From positions 992,001-1,056,000 of the forward strand of contig NZ_CP007474.1 in assembly GCF_000632845.1 (NCBI RefSeq): 64,000 nucleotides of DNA, read 5' to 3'. This DNA comes from Ehrlichia japonica (lineage in GTDB: Bacteria > Pseudomonadota > Alphaproteobacteria > Rickettsiales > Anaplasmataceae). Position 1 is the stretch's first letter. Each line of letters opens with the position of its first letter. Below the pieces are notes generated by a model. It was not told the DNA's origin and did not search any database. It saw only the letters and a program-made list of their open reading frames with translations. Positions 1 through 9,903 of this stretch are shown one piece after another. The position numbers were made by a program, and so were the translations under genes.

Positions 1-108
1 ATTTTGCTGTAACTTAACATACAAAATAACTTACTTTATTCTATATTGACCATTACATTTTTAAATGCACTTCATAATTCGTACAAATTTATACATGAAC
101 ATTAAATT

Positions 109-645
109 CTACTCCATATTTTGGCTTTGAGCATATATGGTACGCAATTTTAAAACATCCTCTTCTGAAAAAAATATACTCTTAATTTTACTAATGTTAA
201 TATTCCTTCTTTTTAATTCCGCAGCACGTTTTACTTCCAATACATTTTGTTCAGTAACTTCTTCATTTTCTGGTATCAAGCTTTCCTGTATTACAGAATA
301 AAAGTTACACACTTCAACCAACACATCTTCAATTTTATCAGTATTAACACTCAAATTACTAGTAATGACTCTTACTAAATATTCAGACATTGCTTTCAAT
401 TTTTCTTGTGGTATGTAACATAATGCAAGTCCTGAATCATCTTTTTCCATTAACTTACAACTATTATCTCTTAATCCAAAAACTGTATACTGAATTTTAT
501 CATTCAAAAAATCCATCTCACAAGTATAACTTGTACAATAATTTAATGCGTATATTAATCCAAGACAACCATGCATATTAGCTTCACATCGAGTACTAGA
601 CATTATATATAAAAGCATTATTGATAGTATTACGCTAACCTTCAT
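109..645 (-). CDS. Secreted Cys-containing protein of unknown function, third gene of a GspL/M-like operon
   Basis: The 178-residue product begins with a short basic N-terminus and a hydrophobic stretch (residues 4-16) that reads as a signal peptide ending near the Ser-Thr-Arg-Cys-Glu segment. The mature part has several cysteines in its first half (about residues 20-76), suggesting disulfides in the periplasm, and a charged helical C-terminal half. Its start overlaps the end of the upstream gene by 11 bases, so it is translationally coupled to the two preceding genes and ends the operon. By position it could play the part of a periplasmic pilotin or PilP-like partner, but I see no sequence match to such a family. 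Function is unassigned. Confidence 0.6.
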   Translation of the reverse strand: MKVSVILSIMLLYIMSSTRCEANMHGCLGLIYALNYCTSYTCEMDFLNDKIQYTVFGLRDNSCKLMEKDDSGLALCYIPQEKLKAMSEYLVRVITSNLSVNTDKIEDVLVEVCNFYSVIQESLIPENEEVTEQNVLEVKRAAELKRRNINISKIKSIFFSEEDVLKLRTIYAQSQNME

Positions 646-1261
646 TAATAAACCTAGCTATTATATTATATAATTCAAATGAAATACTACCACGTACAAT
701 AGGTATAGTTTCACCTTTCAATGCAGCTTGTAATACTTCATTTGTAATATCGGTATTTTTCTCAATATTCAAACTAATAACTTTGACATATCCAGAAATA
801 TCATTGTATATCGCATTAAGGAATAAAAATACCTGCTCATCACTAATAGATGAAAACCTAATTTCAATATGACGCTTAATTACATCTATATGTTGTTTAT
901 TATATATATCATTAACTACTTTAGGACTAGATATGTTTATCTGAAAATTAAAAAGATAATACTTCTTAAACAAATTGCTTATCAATGCTCCTAAATTTTC
1001 TTCGTAGAAAGTACTATATATATTTGAAGTTGATATCTCTTGCCATAAAATTCCACTATCATTTAGCATTGCTTCGTGCTTGTGAACGTTCATGACTTTG
1101 AAACTCAATTTTTGAATTTCATCAGCAATACGTAAATTATTTTGCACGATATAAGTATTAGATCTATATAAATAATGTAATGTCACAGACAAGGTAACCA
1201 ACAACATTATACATACCCATACTTTTATTATACAGTATCTTTTTAACAGTTTACTATTCAT
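635..1261 (-). CDS. Single-pass membrane protein, PilO/GspM-like by architecture
   Basis: The 208-residue product has a short cytoplasmic N-terminus, one membrane segment (about residues 12-30), a helical stretch and a C-terminal alpha/beta domain. This is the layout of PilO/GspM, the bitopic proteins of type IV pilus and type II secretion inner-membrane platforms. It overlaps the upstream GspL-like gene by 8 bases and the downstream gene by 11, so the three form one tight operon. Assignment rests on architecture and gene order; no family motif is recognised. It could equally be an Ehrlichia-specific envelope protein. Confidence 0.5.
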   Translation of the reverse strand: MNSKLLKRYCIIKVWVCIMLLVTLSVTLHYLYRSNTYIVQNNLRIADEIQKLSFKVMNVHKHEAMLNDSGILWQEISTSNIYSTFYEENLGALISNLFKKYYLFNFQINISSPKVVNDIYNKQHIDVIKRHIEIRFSSISDEQVFLFLNAIYNDISGYVKVISLNIEKNTDITNEVLQAALKGETIPIVRGSISFELYNIIARFINEG

Positions 1262-2723
1262 TACGGTACTTCTCTAGTTTCACCACAACAATTTTTTGAC
1301 CATCTGAAATATTGGGTGCAATATCTATTACCTCTACCTCACAATCTTTAAATTCTTTTATCATTCTATCTTTTAAGTCGTTAAAATAATATAAAAACTG
1401 TTTGTCCTCCACAAACTTCAATAATAGTTTTACTGTTATACCATTACTGTTTGTATTGAATGACAAGTAATTGATTTTAAAGCCTTTTAAATCGATTTTT
1501 CGCAATTGCAAAATTAAGTCAAAAGAAAAAAAATCATCTGCTAAAAGCAATTTATACACATCTATTGTTTCATACATTTCACTAATTCGTCTCACTTGAG
1601 CATCTTGATTAATTCTTTCAACTCGAGACACTAATTCTTCTTTATGAAGTAGTAGATCAATTTTCTCATCATAACCATTATTTATACTAAACATATAAGC
1701 TACATTTAGCAAAGACATCAGTACAATAAAACATAATAAAGAAGGTATGAAATACTTATTAAAGAAGAAAATTCTACAGAACAAGCTGGTATTCTTCGTA
1801 TGCAAAATCTTCAATGGTTTCTTTTCTGTAATAGCGCACAATACTACAGTATCACAAAATTCACTCATAACACTTGAGGATTGTTTCAACATTAAAATTT
1901 TTGATAATTCATATGGAGTAAAGATACTCTTATTTATATTCTTAAAATCAAATAATAATAAACTAGTTTTGATATCACTAGAAGTTATAATGTACAAATT
2001 GATAACTGACTCTTTACTATACCCAAGTTTAGCAAGATATAAAATCGTATCAGATATCTCCTGATAAACTTTGCCTGCAATAATACTTGGCAACATTTCA
2101 TCTTCGGCCATAACAATAGTACTTACATGTACTATCTTACCTTTATATAGAACAACTTGCCTAAAATCATTTGTTTTGGTATAGGCTATCAATATAGCCC
2201 ACCCTTCATCGTCCTTACCTTGAAGTTTAAGTAATTTATCACAAAGATATGATAATTCTATGGGTAATAACAATATCCCACAAAAATTACATAAATTATC
2301 AGTAATAATTTCCAATAGCTTCTTAGATAAGCTGTTTAGTCGACTTGTTGCAACCATATAATGCCAGCTTTTACTCAAAGCATCCGGTTTTGTTAATAAA
2401 AATGCAGAACCTACTTCACAATCACCCATAACTTTACTAAGATTCATTCTGACTAAAGACCTAGCAACAATGCGACTGTACGTAGGTATTACATGTTCAG
2501 TATAAATTTGATCAGAATGATTTAATACAAGATATACTGGAGATTTTTTATACTTAACCACACATGATACAACTTTTGAGAAATCTATATCCTGTTCGTC
2601 TTCAATAAAATACTTATCACATACTCCACCATTAACGATATTCAGAATTACAGCTCCATTATCTCCTACAGATATGACTACTTTATTCTTAGACACTTTA
2701 GAAAAAAATGACATTACTTTCAC
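1254..2723 (-). CDS. GspL / PilM-PilN-like membrane protein
   Basis: The 489-residue product has three parts. Residues 1 to about 320 form a cytoplasmic domain whose start (VVISVGDNGAVIL) and alternating beta/alpha pattern fit an actin-like fold. A membrane segment follows at about 327-349. The C-terminal part has a short coiled coil and a small alpha/beta domain that would lie in the periplasm. GspL has this layout, and PilM plus PilN give it as two chains. It is first in an operon with a PilO/GspM-like gene and a small secreted protein. No secretin, ATPase or pilin gene is present in the window, so any role in secretion or pili is inference. Confidence 0.5.
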   Translation of the reverse strand: MKVMSFFSKVSKNKVVISVGDNGAVILNIVNGGVCDKYFIEDEQDIDFSKVVSCVVKYKKSPVYLVLNHSDQIYTEHVIPTYSRIVARSLVRMNLSKVMGDCEVGSAFLLTKPDALSKSWHYMVATSRLNSLSKKLLEIITDNLCNFCGILLLPIELSYLCDKLLKLQGKDDEGWAILIAYTKTNDFRQVVLYKGKIVHVSTIVMAEDEMLPSIIAGKVYQEISDTILYLAKLGYSKESVINLYIITSSDIKTSLLLFDFKNINKSIFTPYELSKILMLKQSSSVMSEFCDTVVLCAITEKKPLKILHTKNTSLFCRIFFFNKYFIPSLLCFIVLMSLLNVAYMFSINNGYDEKIDLLLHKEELVSRVERINQDAQVRRISEMYETIDVYKLLLADDFFSFDLILQLRKIDLKGFKINYLSFNTNSNGITVKLLLKFVEDKQFLYYFNDLKDRMIKEFKDCEVEVIDIAPNISDGQKIVVVKLEKYRNE

Positions 2724-3200
2724 ACAAAATTTATAGTACTAACATTAACTAATAATTCATACTAAAGAAGAATCTTCTCTCTACTATTAACAGTAATAAA
2801 TAAAGATATATTAATAAAAAATGCGAAAAACCATAACCAGACCTTTGAATTAACACTATTTTTACATGATATAATAAAAAGAATATAATATAATCCACTA
2901 CAACTAGGATATTTTATGTAAGTAACACAACTCACATATATTCTTTATCGACTACACCATCTCTAGAATTACCTTATATTGAATTTTCATCTGCAAGTCT
3001 TTGTCACATCATGTTCCCAAATGATCTTCCTCTCACAAAAAGCTTATTTATATACATATAAAACATAACAATACTAACACCTAATATTCAAATCAAACAC
3101 ATCATTTACATTATCTAAATATCTTATAAATACTTATACCAATCACATATTACCATCTTATCTTTCTTGTGACTTGTAGTACTATATATTTATAACAACT
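2724..3200. other. Intergenic spacer, no gene recognised
   Basis: AT-rich sequence between the GspL-like operon, whose promoter must lie near its left end, and the end of the 760-residue membrane protein gene. I see no tRNA, clear repeat or open frame of coding character. Confidence 0.5.
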
Positions 3201-5483
3201 TCAATATGCCATTCTATTAGGGATTTGAACCCCTGCAATCTCTTGCCTATCCCTCAATTCAAATACTTGTAACTCTGAAGTATTGCCTCTAGAACTTCTA
3301 CCCACACACCTTGTCAAACTCTGTCTCAATCTATTACAACCAAATTTATTGTAAAATATCCCAACAAAAAGCATAACAATAAAACCTACAATAAATATTG
3401 CTCCAACCAATAATCCATGGTTACCAGAGTTGTAATCTACAAAATATGTTTTGTTCCTACTAATACTATCATTTGTCAAAGAAAAGCTGTCTGATCTACT
3501 TATAGTAGTTGTAAGGTTCAATCTATCTATTCCAGCATAATTACTAGTTGTTTCAAAATCTTCATCATAAAATACATGCCTTCTTAGAGTACTTTTGCTT
3601 CTAAAACTAGATTGAGTAGTGCTTCTTATGCCATATTTTGCTTTTTTGTTTGATATACCATATTCAACATCTGAAGCATTACCTATATATTTCTTACCTG
3701 TTGTGAATTTTGCTCTCTTAACTGTTGTAGACTGTACCGGAATTTTAGTAACACTTGACACATTATGGTTACGATTAGTTGACACTAATACTCTATCCAC
3801 AAAATCCGTAGTATTATTTCCTACAGAACTCTTAGTGCTATCAGTATTCAAAATTATTGATTGTGTCGTACTAGGTATCACATGAGAGCCATAATATAAT
3901 GTAGTTTCTTTTTTAGAACCACTAGATACATATGATAATGATTCTGTAGTCATGTGCTTTACATTAACTTTAGCAGTACTATTTAAATTTGAAGTTACTT
4001 CTTGTAACCCTTCAGACTCTTTAAGCAAATCATATGCAGTCATGTAAGGAGTAGGTGTAGTAACTTCGTACACAGACATATTAACACTATTAGTAGAAAT
4101 ATGACTCTGCATAGTAGTAAAAATATTTTTAGATTGCACTTCCCTAATACTGAAAGACATATGTACCATATAATTATTATAAGTCTTTTTAGCTTCTACA
4201 GTATTCACTTTAGCATATGCATCTTCAAATAACATATCCTGAGTAACAACATTCACAAAATCAGCAATATTTGTAACTTCATGACGTGAAAATTGTATGA
4301 CATCAATATGTGTAATATTTCCACTTTTTAATTGTAACTCTGGTATCCCATACTTGATCATATTGTCTGACCCTACAACCGTGATTACTATACTATTTCC
4401 AATATGCTTTAAATATAATGACGTAATATGTTCTTTCATCTGCATAAAGTCATATATGGAAAGCTGATTACCTGCCTTACTATGAGCAACAACCAACTGA
4501 TCATTATCTTTGAACTTACCATCAGGTACTACTCCAACATAAGCTACATAAGTATCTTCTCCATTGCGAATAGCACTAATTACATCAATCCCACTCACTG
4601 GAATATGATACCTAGCATCATCAGACAAATTACACCCATAACGATGATTTATAAGACATCCTCCTATATTTAAATCTAAGTTATAATCAACTGAGATTTC
4701 GTATATACTGGAAAAAAACTTGTGATCACTACTAAGATACTTTCCTACATAGAGTAAACTCAGACGTCTTTTAAACTCTGACACCATAATTAACTTATCG
4801 CTATATTTACCGTATCCTATATAACCAGAATATTTAAACAAATATCTGCTATTAAACTTGGCCCCTATAGTTATAGGCTTAATAAGTTGAAACTTATTAT
4901 CATGATATTGCATACGCCACATTACATAAAATCTATCTGGCAATTTCGCTCTATCATCACTATCAACCCTTCCAACAATAACAACAGTATCTACCTGATT
5001 TTGATATAAGACAACAGGATACTTAACTTCTTCTTTTAGAGATCTAACAGAACTACTTAAAGGTATTTTCCCCATATCAAACAATGTTATATTAGGCAAA
5101 TAACGCACCTTATATATCTTTAATGATATGGTGCTTTTTATCTTGTATTCTCTAAGTACACCTTCAGAAAGTACTATAATTAAAAAATCATTATCCACAC
5201 CTTTCACAAGTAACATTTCTGGCAAGTAATCTTTTACTGCACGACTTAATATAGAATTATCATTAACCTTAACATGATAGGTAGAATTACCATGATAAAT
5301 TTCACATATTAGATCATGTCCTACAAAAGCACGTTTTACATAGTATGCAGAAAAAATAGTATTATCTCTCTGAACAAAATTAACACTATATGCATTTAAA
5401 ATGCTAATTTTATTCTGAGCAACCTCCTGATTACTAGATGTTTCATTGACAGTCATTTCTATTGATTTCTGCAAAGTTTTCAT
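3201..5483 (-). CDS. Large Ser/Thr-rich protein with a C-terminal membrane anchor
   Basis: The 760-residue product is not recognised as a known family. Residues 1 to about 400 are beta-rich and could form repeated sheets. Residues about 440-690 are dominated by Ser, Thr and Asn, like a stalk or mucin-like linker. A single strong membrane segment (about 694-716) is followed by a basic cytoplasmic tail of about 45 residues. The start (MKTLQKSIEMTVNE) shows no signal peptide, which is odd for a protein that looks built to expose its N-terminal domain. Either export uses another signal or the protein is tail-anchored. It stands alone and is probably a lineage-specific surface or secreted host-interaction protein; that role is inference. 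Confidence 0.6.
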   Translation of the reverse strand: MKTLQKSIEMTVNETSSNQEVAQNKISILNAYSVNFVQRDNTIFSAYYVKRAFVGHDLICEIYHGNSTYHVKVNDNSILSRAVKDYLPEMLLVKGVDNDFLIIVLSEGVLREYKIKSTISLKIYKVRYLPNITLFDMGKIPLSSSVRSLKEEVKYPVVLYQNQVDTVVIVGRVDSDDRAKLPDRFYVMWRMQYHDNKFQLIKPITIGAKFNSRYLFKYSGYIGYGKYSDKLIMVSEFKRRLSLLYVGKYLSSDHKFFSSIYEISVDYNLDLNIGGCLINHRYGCNLSDDARYHIPVSGIDVISAIRNGEDTYVAYVGVVPDGKFKDNDQLVVAHSKAGNQLSIYDFMQMKEHITSLYLKHIGNSIVITVVGSDNMIKYGIPELQLKSGNITHIDVIQFSRHEVTNIADFVNVVTQDMLFEDAYAKVNTVEAKKTYNNYMVHMSFSIREVQSKNIFTTMQSHISTNSVNMSVYEVTTPTPYMTAYDLLKESEGLQEVTSNLNSTAKVNVKHMTTESLSYVSSGSKKETTLYYGSHVIPSTTQSIILNTDSTKSSVGNNTTDFVDRVLVSTNRNHNVSSVTKIPVQSTTVKRAKFTTGKKYIGNASDVEYGISNKKAKYGIRSTTQSSFRSKSTLRRHVFYDEDFETTSNYAGIDRLNLTTTISRSDSFSLTNDSISRNKTYFVDYNSGNHGLLVGAIFIVGFIVMLFVGIFYNKFGCNRLRQSLTRCVGRSSRGNTSELQVFELRDRQEIAGVQIPNRMAY

Positions 5484-5641
5484 AAATGGACGTAAAAATT
5501 AATTATGTTTAATAATATTATGAATATTTAACAAATCAATAACTTTAGTTAATTTTTTATTAAAATATTATCAACATAACATTAATTAAAAATTACGACT
5601 TATTAATAAATACAACCTTGTACCCTCTCAAAATGTTAAAC

Positions 5642-5670
5642 TTGCAAATATCCTAACACTCTACTATTAT
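5642..5670 (+). promoter_or_regulatory. Putative sigma70-type promoter of lpdA
   Basis: TTGCAA (5642-5647) and TATTAT (5665-5670) are separated by 17 bases and lie 30 bases upstream of the lpdA start codon. Both hexamers match consensus closely. In AT-rich DNA chance matches are common, so the correct spacing is the main support. Confidence 0.45.
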
Positions 5671-5699
5671 TACCTACTATTATCTAAAAAAATAAAAGC

Positions 5700-7115
5700 A
5701 TGACTAAACATGAATTTCTCATAATTGGAAGCGGACCTGGAGGGTATATAGCAGCTATAAGAGCCGCGCAACTTGGATATGATGTTGCAATAGTCGAACA
5801 AGAAAATACATTAGGTGGAATCTGTTTAAATTGGGGATGTATTCCAACAAAGTCACTGTTACAATCTGCATCAATCTACCATAACATTAAAAAAGCAGAT
5901 ATTTTTGGCATTACAATAAAAGATGTAAAATTCGATTTTAGTAAAGTAATAGAACGTTCACGCAATGTTGTCGAAAAGCTATCCAACGGCATTAGTGTAT
6001 TAATGAAAAAAAACAACATAAAAGTTTATCACGGAACTGCAAAATTACTCGGCAATAGCACAGTAAACATTACAGATCTCTCAAATAAAACAATTAACAT
6101 TACATCAACTCACATCATCCTTGCAACAGGATCTAAGGCTAAGAGCATACCGGGTATAGATTTTGATAATAATATAGTTTGGAATGCTAAAAATGCTATG
6201 ATACCGGATAAGCTCCCTGAATCTTTATTGATTATTGGCAGCGGAGCTATAGGAGTAGAATTTGCAAGCTTTTACAATACATTTGGGACTCAAGTTACAA
6301 TGGTAGAGTTAAAAGATAATATACTGCCACTTGAAGATCATGAAATATCTGAATGTATGCATAATATTTTAAGCAACAAAGGAATTAAAATTCACACAAA
6401 AAGTTCAGTAACAAAATTAGAAAAGTTTAACAATTATGCTAAAATTCAAGTTTCAAATAGAATACATTTACAAGTAGATAAAATTATATTGGCAGCAGGA
6501 GTACAGCCCAATTCCAATAATATTGGTCTTGAGAATACACAAATTAAAACAGACAGTGCTGGATTTATTATCACTGATCAATATTGCTATACAAATGAAC
6601 CAGGAGTTTATGCTATAGGTGATGTTGCTGGTCCTCCATGTCTAGCTCATAAAGCAAGCCATGAAGCAGTACTATGTGTAGAAAGTATTGCTGTAAAAGA
6701 AAATAAAATCACAAATTCTCAACATAAAGTACATCCTATAAACAAAAGTAACATACCTAGTTGTATATTTTCAATACCACAGATAGCTAGTGTTGGACTA
6801 ACTGAAAATCAAGCACAAAACCAGGGTTATACTACTAAGATTGGGAAATTTAATGCAAACTGCAGCGGAAAAGCAGTAGCTATAGATGAAACAGAAGGTT
6901 TTGTTAAAGTCATTATAGACAAATCTACTGGGGAGTTATTAGGCGCACATATGATTGGAGCAGAAGTTACAGAAATAATCAATGGGTATGTTATTGGGAA
7001 ACAAGTAGAAGCTACCGATCAGGACATTATATCGTCTATCTTCCCCCATCCAACACTATCAGAAATGATACATGAAGCAGTATTATCATCCGACAACAGT
7101 TCGCTTAATAGCTAG
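5700..7115 (+). CDS. lpdA: Dihydrolipoamide dehydrogenase (E3)
   Basis: This FAD flavoenzyme reoxidises dihydrolipoyl groups with NAD+ in the pyruvate and 2-oxoglutarate dehydrogenase complexes. The 471 residues match normal family length. The FAD-binding GSGPGG is at residues 10-15, the redox-active cysteines are C42 and C47 in GGICLNWGCIPTKS, the NAD-binding GSGAIG is at 180-185, and the C-terminal catalytic His-Glu pair is in HPTLSE (H450, E455). It is monocistronic with its own likely promoter. The E1 beta gene pdhB lies 54 kb away in the same window, typical of scattered Rickettsiales genes. Confidence 0.96.
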   Translation: MTKHEFLIIGSGPGGYIAAIRAAQLGYDVAIVEQENTLGGICLNWGCIPTKSLLQSASIYHNIKKADIFGITIKDVKFDFSKVIERSRNVVEKLSNGISVLMKKNNIKVYHGTAKLLGNSTVNITDLSNKTINITSTHIILATGSKAKSIPGIDFDNNIVWNAKNAMIPDKLPESLLIIGSGAIGVEFASFYNTFGTQVTMVELKDNILPLEDHEISECMHNILSNKGIKIHTKSSVTKLEKFNNYAKIQVSNRIHLQVDKIILAAGVQPNSNNIGLENTQIKTDSAGFIITDQYCYTNEPGVYAIGDVAGPPCLAHKASHEAVLCVESIAVKENKITNSQHKVHPINKSNIPSCIFSIPQIASVGLTENQAQNQGYTTKIGKFNANCSGKAVAIDETEGFVKVIIDKSTGELLGAHMIGAEVTEIINGYVIGKQVEATDQDIISSIFPHPTLSEMIHEAVLSSDNSSLNS

Positions 7116-7117
7116 AT

Positions 7118-7137
7118 TTACATTATTCTAAATGTAA
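7118..7137 (+). terminator. Weak stem-loop just after lpdA
   Basis: TTACATT and AATGTAA form a 7-bp stem with a 6-base loop starting two bases after the lpdA stop codon. There is no good T-run behind it, so it could be an mRNA 3' end structure rather than a true intrinsic terminator. Confidence 0.25.
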
Positions 7138-7430
7138 TCATTGATACCTTAATCATAAGGTTATTGATCGTATATACGTAATAAGATAAGTCTTTTAACT
7201 TATAAAAAAATACATGCTTCCCATTAATTTAGAGGTAAGCTTGTGAGATTAAGAAAATTACATGATACTTAGAATTACCTTCTATACTCTTATAAATTTC
7301 ACAACATAAAATACAAAAATGCTTAACTAGAAAGATTCGCAATCTGTCTCACCTATTACTTATTAGAACAAAATATAATTCCATAATTACAAAATACTAA
7401 CAATAGTTTATATTTCCTCTTATTGTAAAT

Positions 7431-7882
7431 AAAACCAGCCTAAACACCAGAACTTTTGTAATAATATAATAAACAACTATTACATACCATAGCTTTTACA
7501 GCCAACATCCAACACCAATAAAGAAAGATCTTCTTACTTAACACAAAAACTAAACGAAGCACGTGATACATTATTAGACTAATAAAACCAGCCTGAACAC
7601 CAACACTTTTTGTAATAATATAACAACTATTATATACCATAGCTTTTACAGCCAACATCTAACACCAATAAAGAAAGATCTTTTTACTTAACACAAAAAC
7701 TAAACGAAGCACGTAATACATTATTAGACTAATAAAACCAGCCTGAACACCAGCACTTTTTGTAATAATATAAACAACCATCACATACCATAGCTTTTAC
7801 AACCGACATCTAACACCAATAAAGAAAGATCTTTTTACTTAACACAAAAACTAAATGAAACCGTAATACAGTATTAAACTAA
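7431..7882. repeat. Three tandem copies of a ~150-bp intergenic repeat
   Basis: Units start at 7431, 7584 and 7734, each with AAAACCAGCCT(G/A)AACACCA, giving periods of 153 and 150 bases. The copies differ by scattered substitutions and short indels. The short open frames across them are by-products of the repeat. No source gene is recognisable. Tandem units of this length in spacers are well known from Ehrlichia ruminantium. The remaining spacer (7138-7430 and 7883-8112) shows nothing definite. Confidence 0.9.
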
Positions 7883-8112
7883 CAAGACATGTAGTAACAT
7901 TACAAAATTCTTATCAATGTAAATAACTTTTTTTATAGTATCAATTTTATTCGACAACTGTCTTACTTATTTTACCTATTACTACAGTATTAAAAACGCA
8001 TAATTAAATCAACATTTGAAATAGCAGAATTATATACAAGGCTTACTTTTTAGCTACATTGTTGTAACATAGTCTTACTTACATTCCACTTAACATACCG
8101 ACATATTACAGA

Positions 8113-9564
8113 TCAACTATTCATCATATCAAAGAACTCATTATTATCCTTAGTTATGGATAATTTATCTCTCAAGAACTCCATTGCTTCAACAGAACCC
8201 ATTGATGATAGCAATCTTCTTAATAACCATACTTTCTTCAAACATACATTATCTATTAACATATCTTCTTTTCTTGTACCAGATTTTGAAATGTCTATTG
8301 CTGGATATACTCTTTTATCAGATATTTTTCTGTCTAATATTATTTCACAATTTCCTGTTCCTTTGAACTCTTCAAATATCACTTCATCCATTTTTGACCC
8401 AGTTTCAACCAGTGCTGTCGCTATTATTGTTAATGATCCTCCATTCTCTATATTTCTTGCTGCTCCAAAGAATCTTTTTGGTCTCTGTAAAGCATTAGAA
8501 TCCACTCCACCAGTTAATACTTTTCCTGAGGATGGTATCACTGAGTTATATGCTCTTGCTAATCTTGTAATTGAATCAAGCAATATCACAACATTCTTTT
8601 TATGTTCTACCATCCTTTTTGCTTTTTCAATTACAATTTCTGCAAGCTGTACATGTCTATATCCAGGTTCATCAAATGTAGAGCTTACTACTTCGCCTTT
8701 TACCGATCTACACATATCTGTAACTTCTTCTGGTCTTTCACCTATGAGTAAAACTATTAATTCTATATCTGGATGATTCACAGATATTGAATGTGCTATT
8801 TGTTGTAATATTATTGTTTTTCCAGCTCTTGGTGGCGCAACTATCAGGGCTCTCTGTCCTTTCCCTAAAGGAGCAACTATATCTATCACCCTCATGCTTA
8901 TATCTTTTTTACTTAAGCTAATAGGATCATTACATTCTAATAATATTCTTTCTTCTGGATATAGAGGAATTAAATCATCAAAGTGCACATATCTTTGTAA
9001 TTTTGCCATATCCGTAAAGTTTATGCTGTGTGCTTTTACTAATGTAAAATATCTTTCTTTCTCGCTTGGAGCTCTTATTTCTCCACTTACTATATCACCT
9101 GTTCTTAAATTAAACTTCTTTATCTGTCCTGCAGAAATATATACATCATCACCACTTGCAGCATAATTTGCTTCAGGAGATCTTAAGAATCCAAAACCAT
9201 CAGATAATATTTCTACTACCCCTCCTCCTATTGCTGCACCTCCATCACTTACTACTTTTTTCATCAAGTGAAAGATTATCTCTTGTTTCAGCATTCTACC
9301 ATTACTTACTACTCCAAGATCTTCTGCTATTTTTAACAGATCTTCTATAGTTTTCTTTTTTAATTCACTTAAATCCAATACCTTTACTTCTTGTACTGAT
9401 ACCTGATCATCTGTTCTCTCCTCTATTATTTCTTCTTGTACCCCCACTTCTACTACTTTATCCTCTTCTTTACTTACAACATCCGCTTCTAGCTGAACCA
9501 CTGCACTCTTATTAGCACTCTTTCTACTAACATATTTTATTCTTTTCCTTTTCCCATTTAACAC
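8113..9564 (-). CDS. rho: Transcription termination factor Rho
   Basis: Rho is a hexameric RNA helicase that ends transcription of untranslated RNA. The 483-residue product has a Rho N-terminal helical domain (about residues 65-110), the cold-shock-like RNA-binding domain with DGFGFLR (122-128), the Walker A motif APPRAGKT (243-250), Walker B VVILLD (to D330), and the R-loop region near 360-370. It carries an extra acidic, charged N-terminal extension of about 60 residues compared with E. coli Rho. It is a single gene facing lpdA's end across the 150-bp repeat region. Confidence 0.96.
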   Translation of the reverse strand: MLNGKRKRIKYVSRKSANKSAVVQLEADVVSKEEDKVVEVGVQEEIIEERTDDQVSVQEVKVLDLSELKKKTIEDLLKIAEDLGVVSNGRMLKQEIIFHLMKKVVSDGGAAIGGGVVEILSDGFGFLRSPEANYAASGDDVYISAGQIKKFNLRTGDIVSGEIRAPSEKERYFTLVKAHSINFTDMAKLQRYVHFDDLIPLYPEERILLECNDPISLSKKDISMRVIDIVAPLGKGQRALIVAPPRAGKTIILQQIAHSISVNHPDIELIVLLIGERPEEVTDMCRSVKGEVVSSTFDEPGYRHVQLAEIVIEKAKRMVEHKKNVVILLDSITRLARAYNSVIPSSGKVLTGGVDSNALQRPKRFFGAARNIENGGSLTIIATALVETGSKMDEVIFEEFKGTGNCEIILDRKISDKRVYPAIDISKSGTRKEDMLIDNVCLKKVWLLRRLLSSMGSVEAMEFLRDKLSITKDNNEFFDMMNS

Positions 9565-9903
9565 TATATACCTACAAACTATCTATACGCTTATTCATTG
9601 CAATATTAAAACTAACATTTGAATCCTAATAAATGCAACACTAATTCTCTAAATTCTATGGTAATTCTATTCAACAATTAACACTACCTAGCAATACATA
9701 AGATTAACAGAAATATATCTTAATAAAAACATCAGGCAAAAAAGCCTAATAAACTATACCGATTATAAAACTATAACACTTTGGTATTTTAGCAAATATA
9801 ATAAACTTAATATCCAACAGTATATATAGCAATACTTAAGAAAAAATCGTTAGAATTATAAGCAATTACCCTCATTAAGTAAACACCTATTAACGTAATA
9901 GCT
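9565..9903. other. Intergenic spacer, no gene recognised
   Basis: AT-rich spacer between the rho start and the end of the DUF1013 gene. It should hold the rho promoter, but no hexamer pair stands out. No repeat or RNA gene is seen. Confidence 0.4.

Noticed and set aside
3205..3260. On the reverse strand AGGGGTTCAAATCCCT looks like a tRNA T arm at the end of the large membrane protein gene.
   Set aside because: No matching acceptor stem, anticodon arm or D arm lies at the right distance, and the sequence is in frame in the CDS. Chance similarity.
7440..7658. A 72-codon reverse-strand frame across the 150-bp repeat array.
   Set aside because: It follows the repeat and has no Shine-Dalgarno or family match; it is a by-product of the array.
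8156..8776. Long frames opposite rho and opposite ychF, maeB and ispD.
   Set aside because: The other strand carries the conserved protein in each case.
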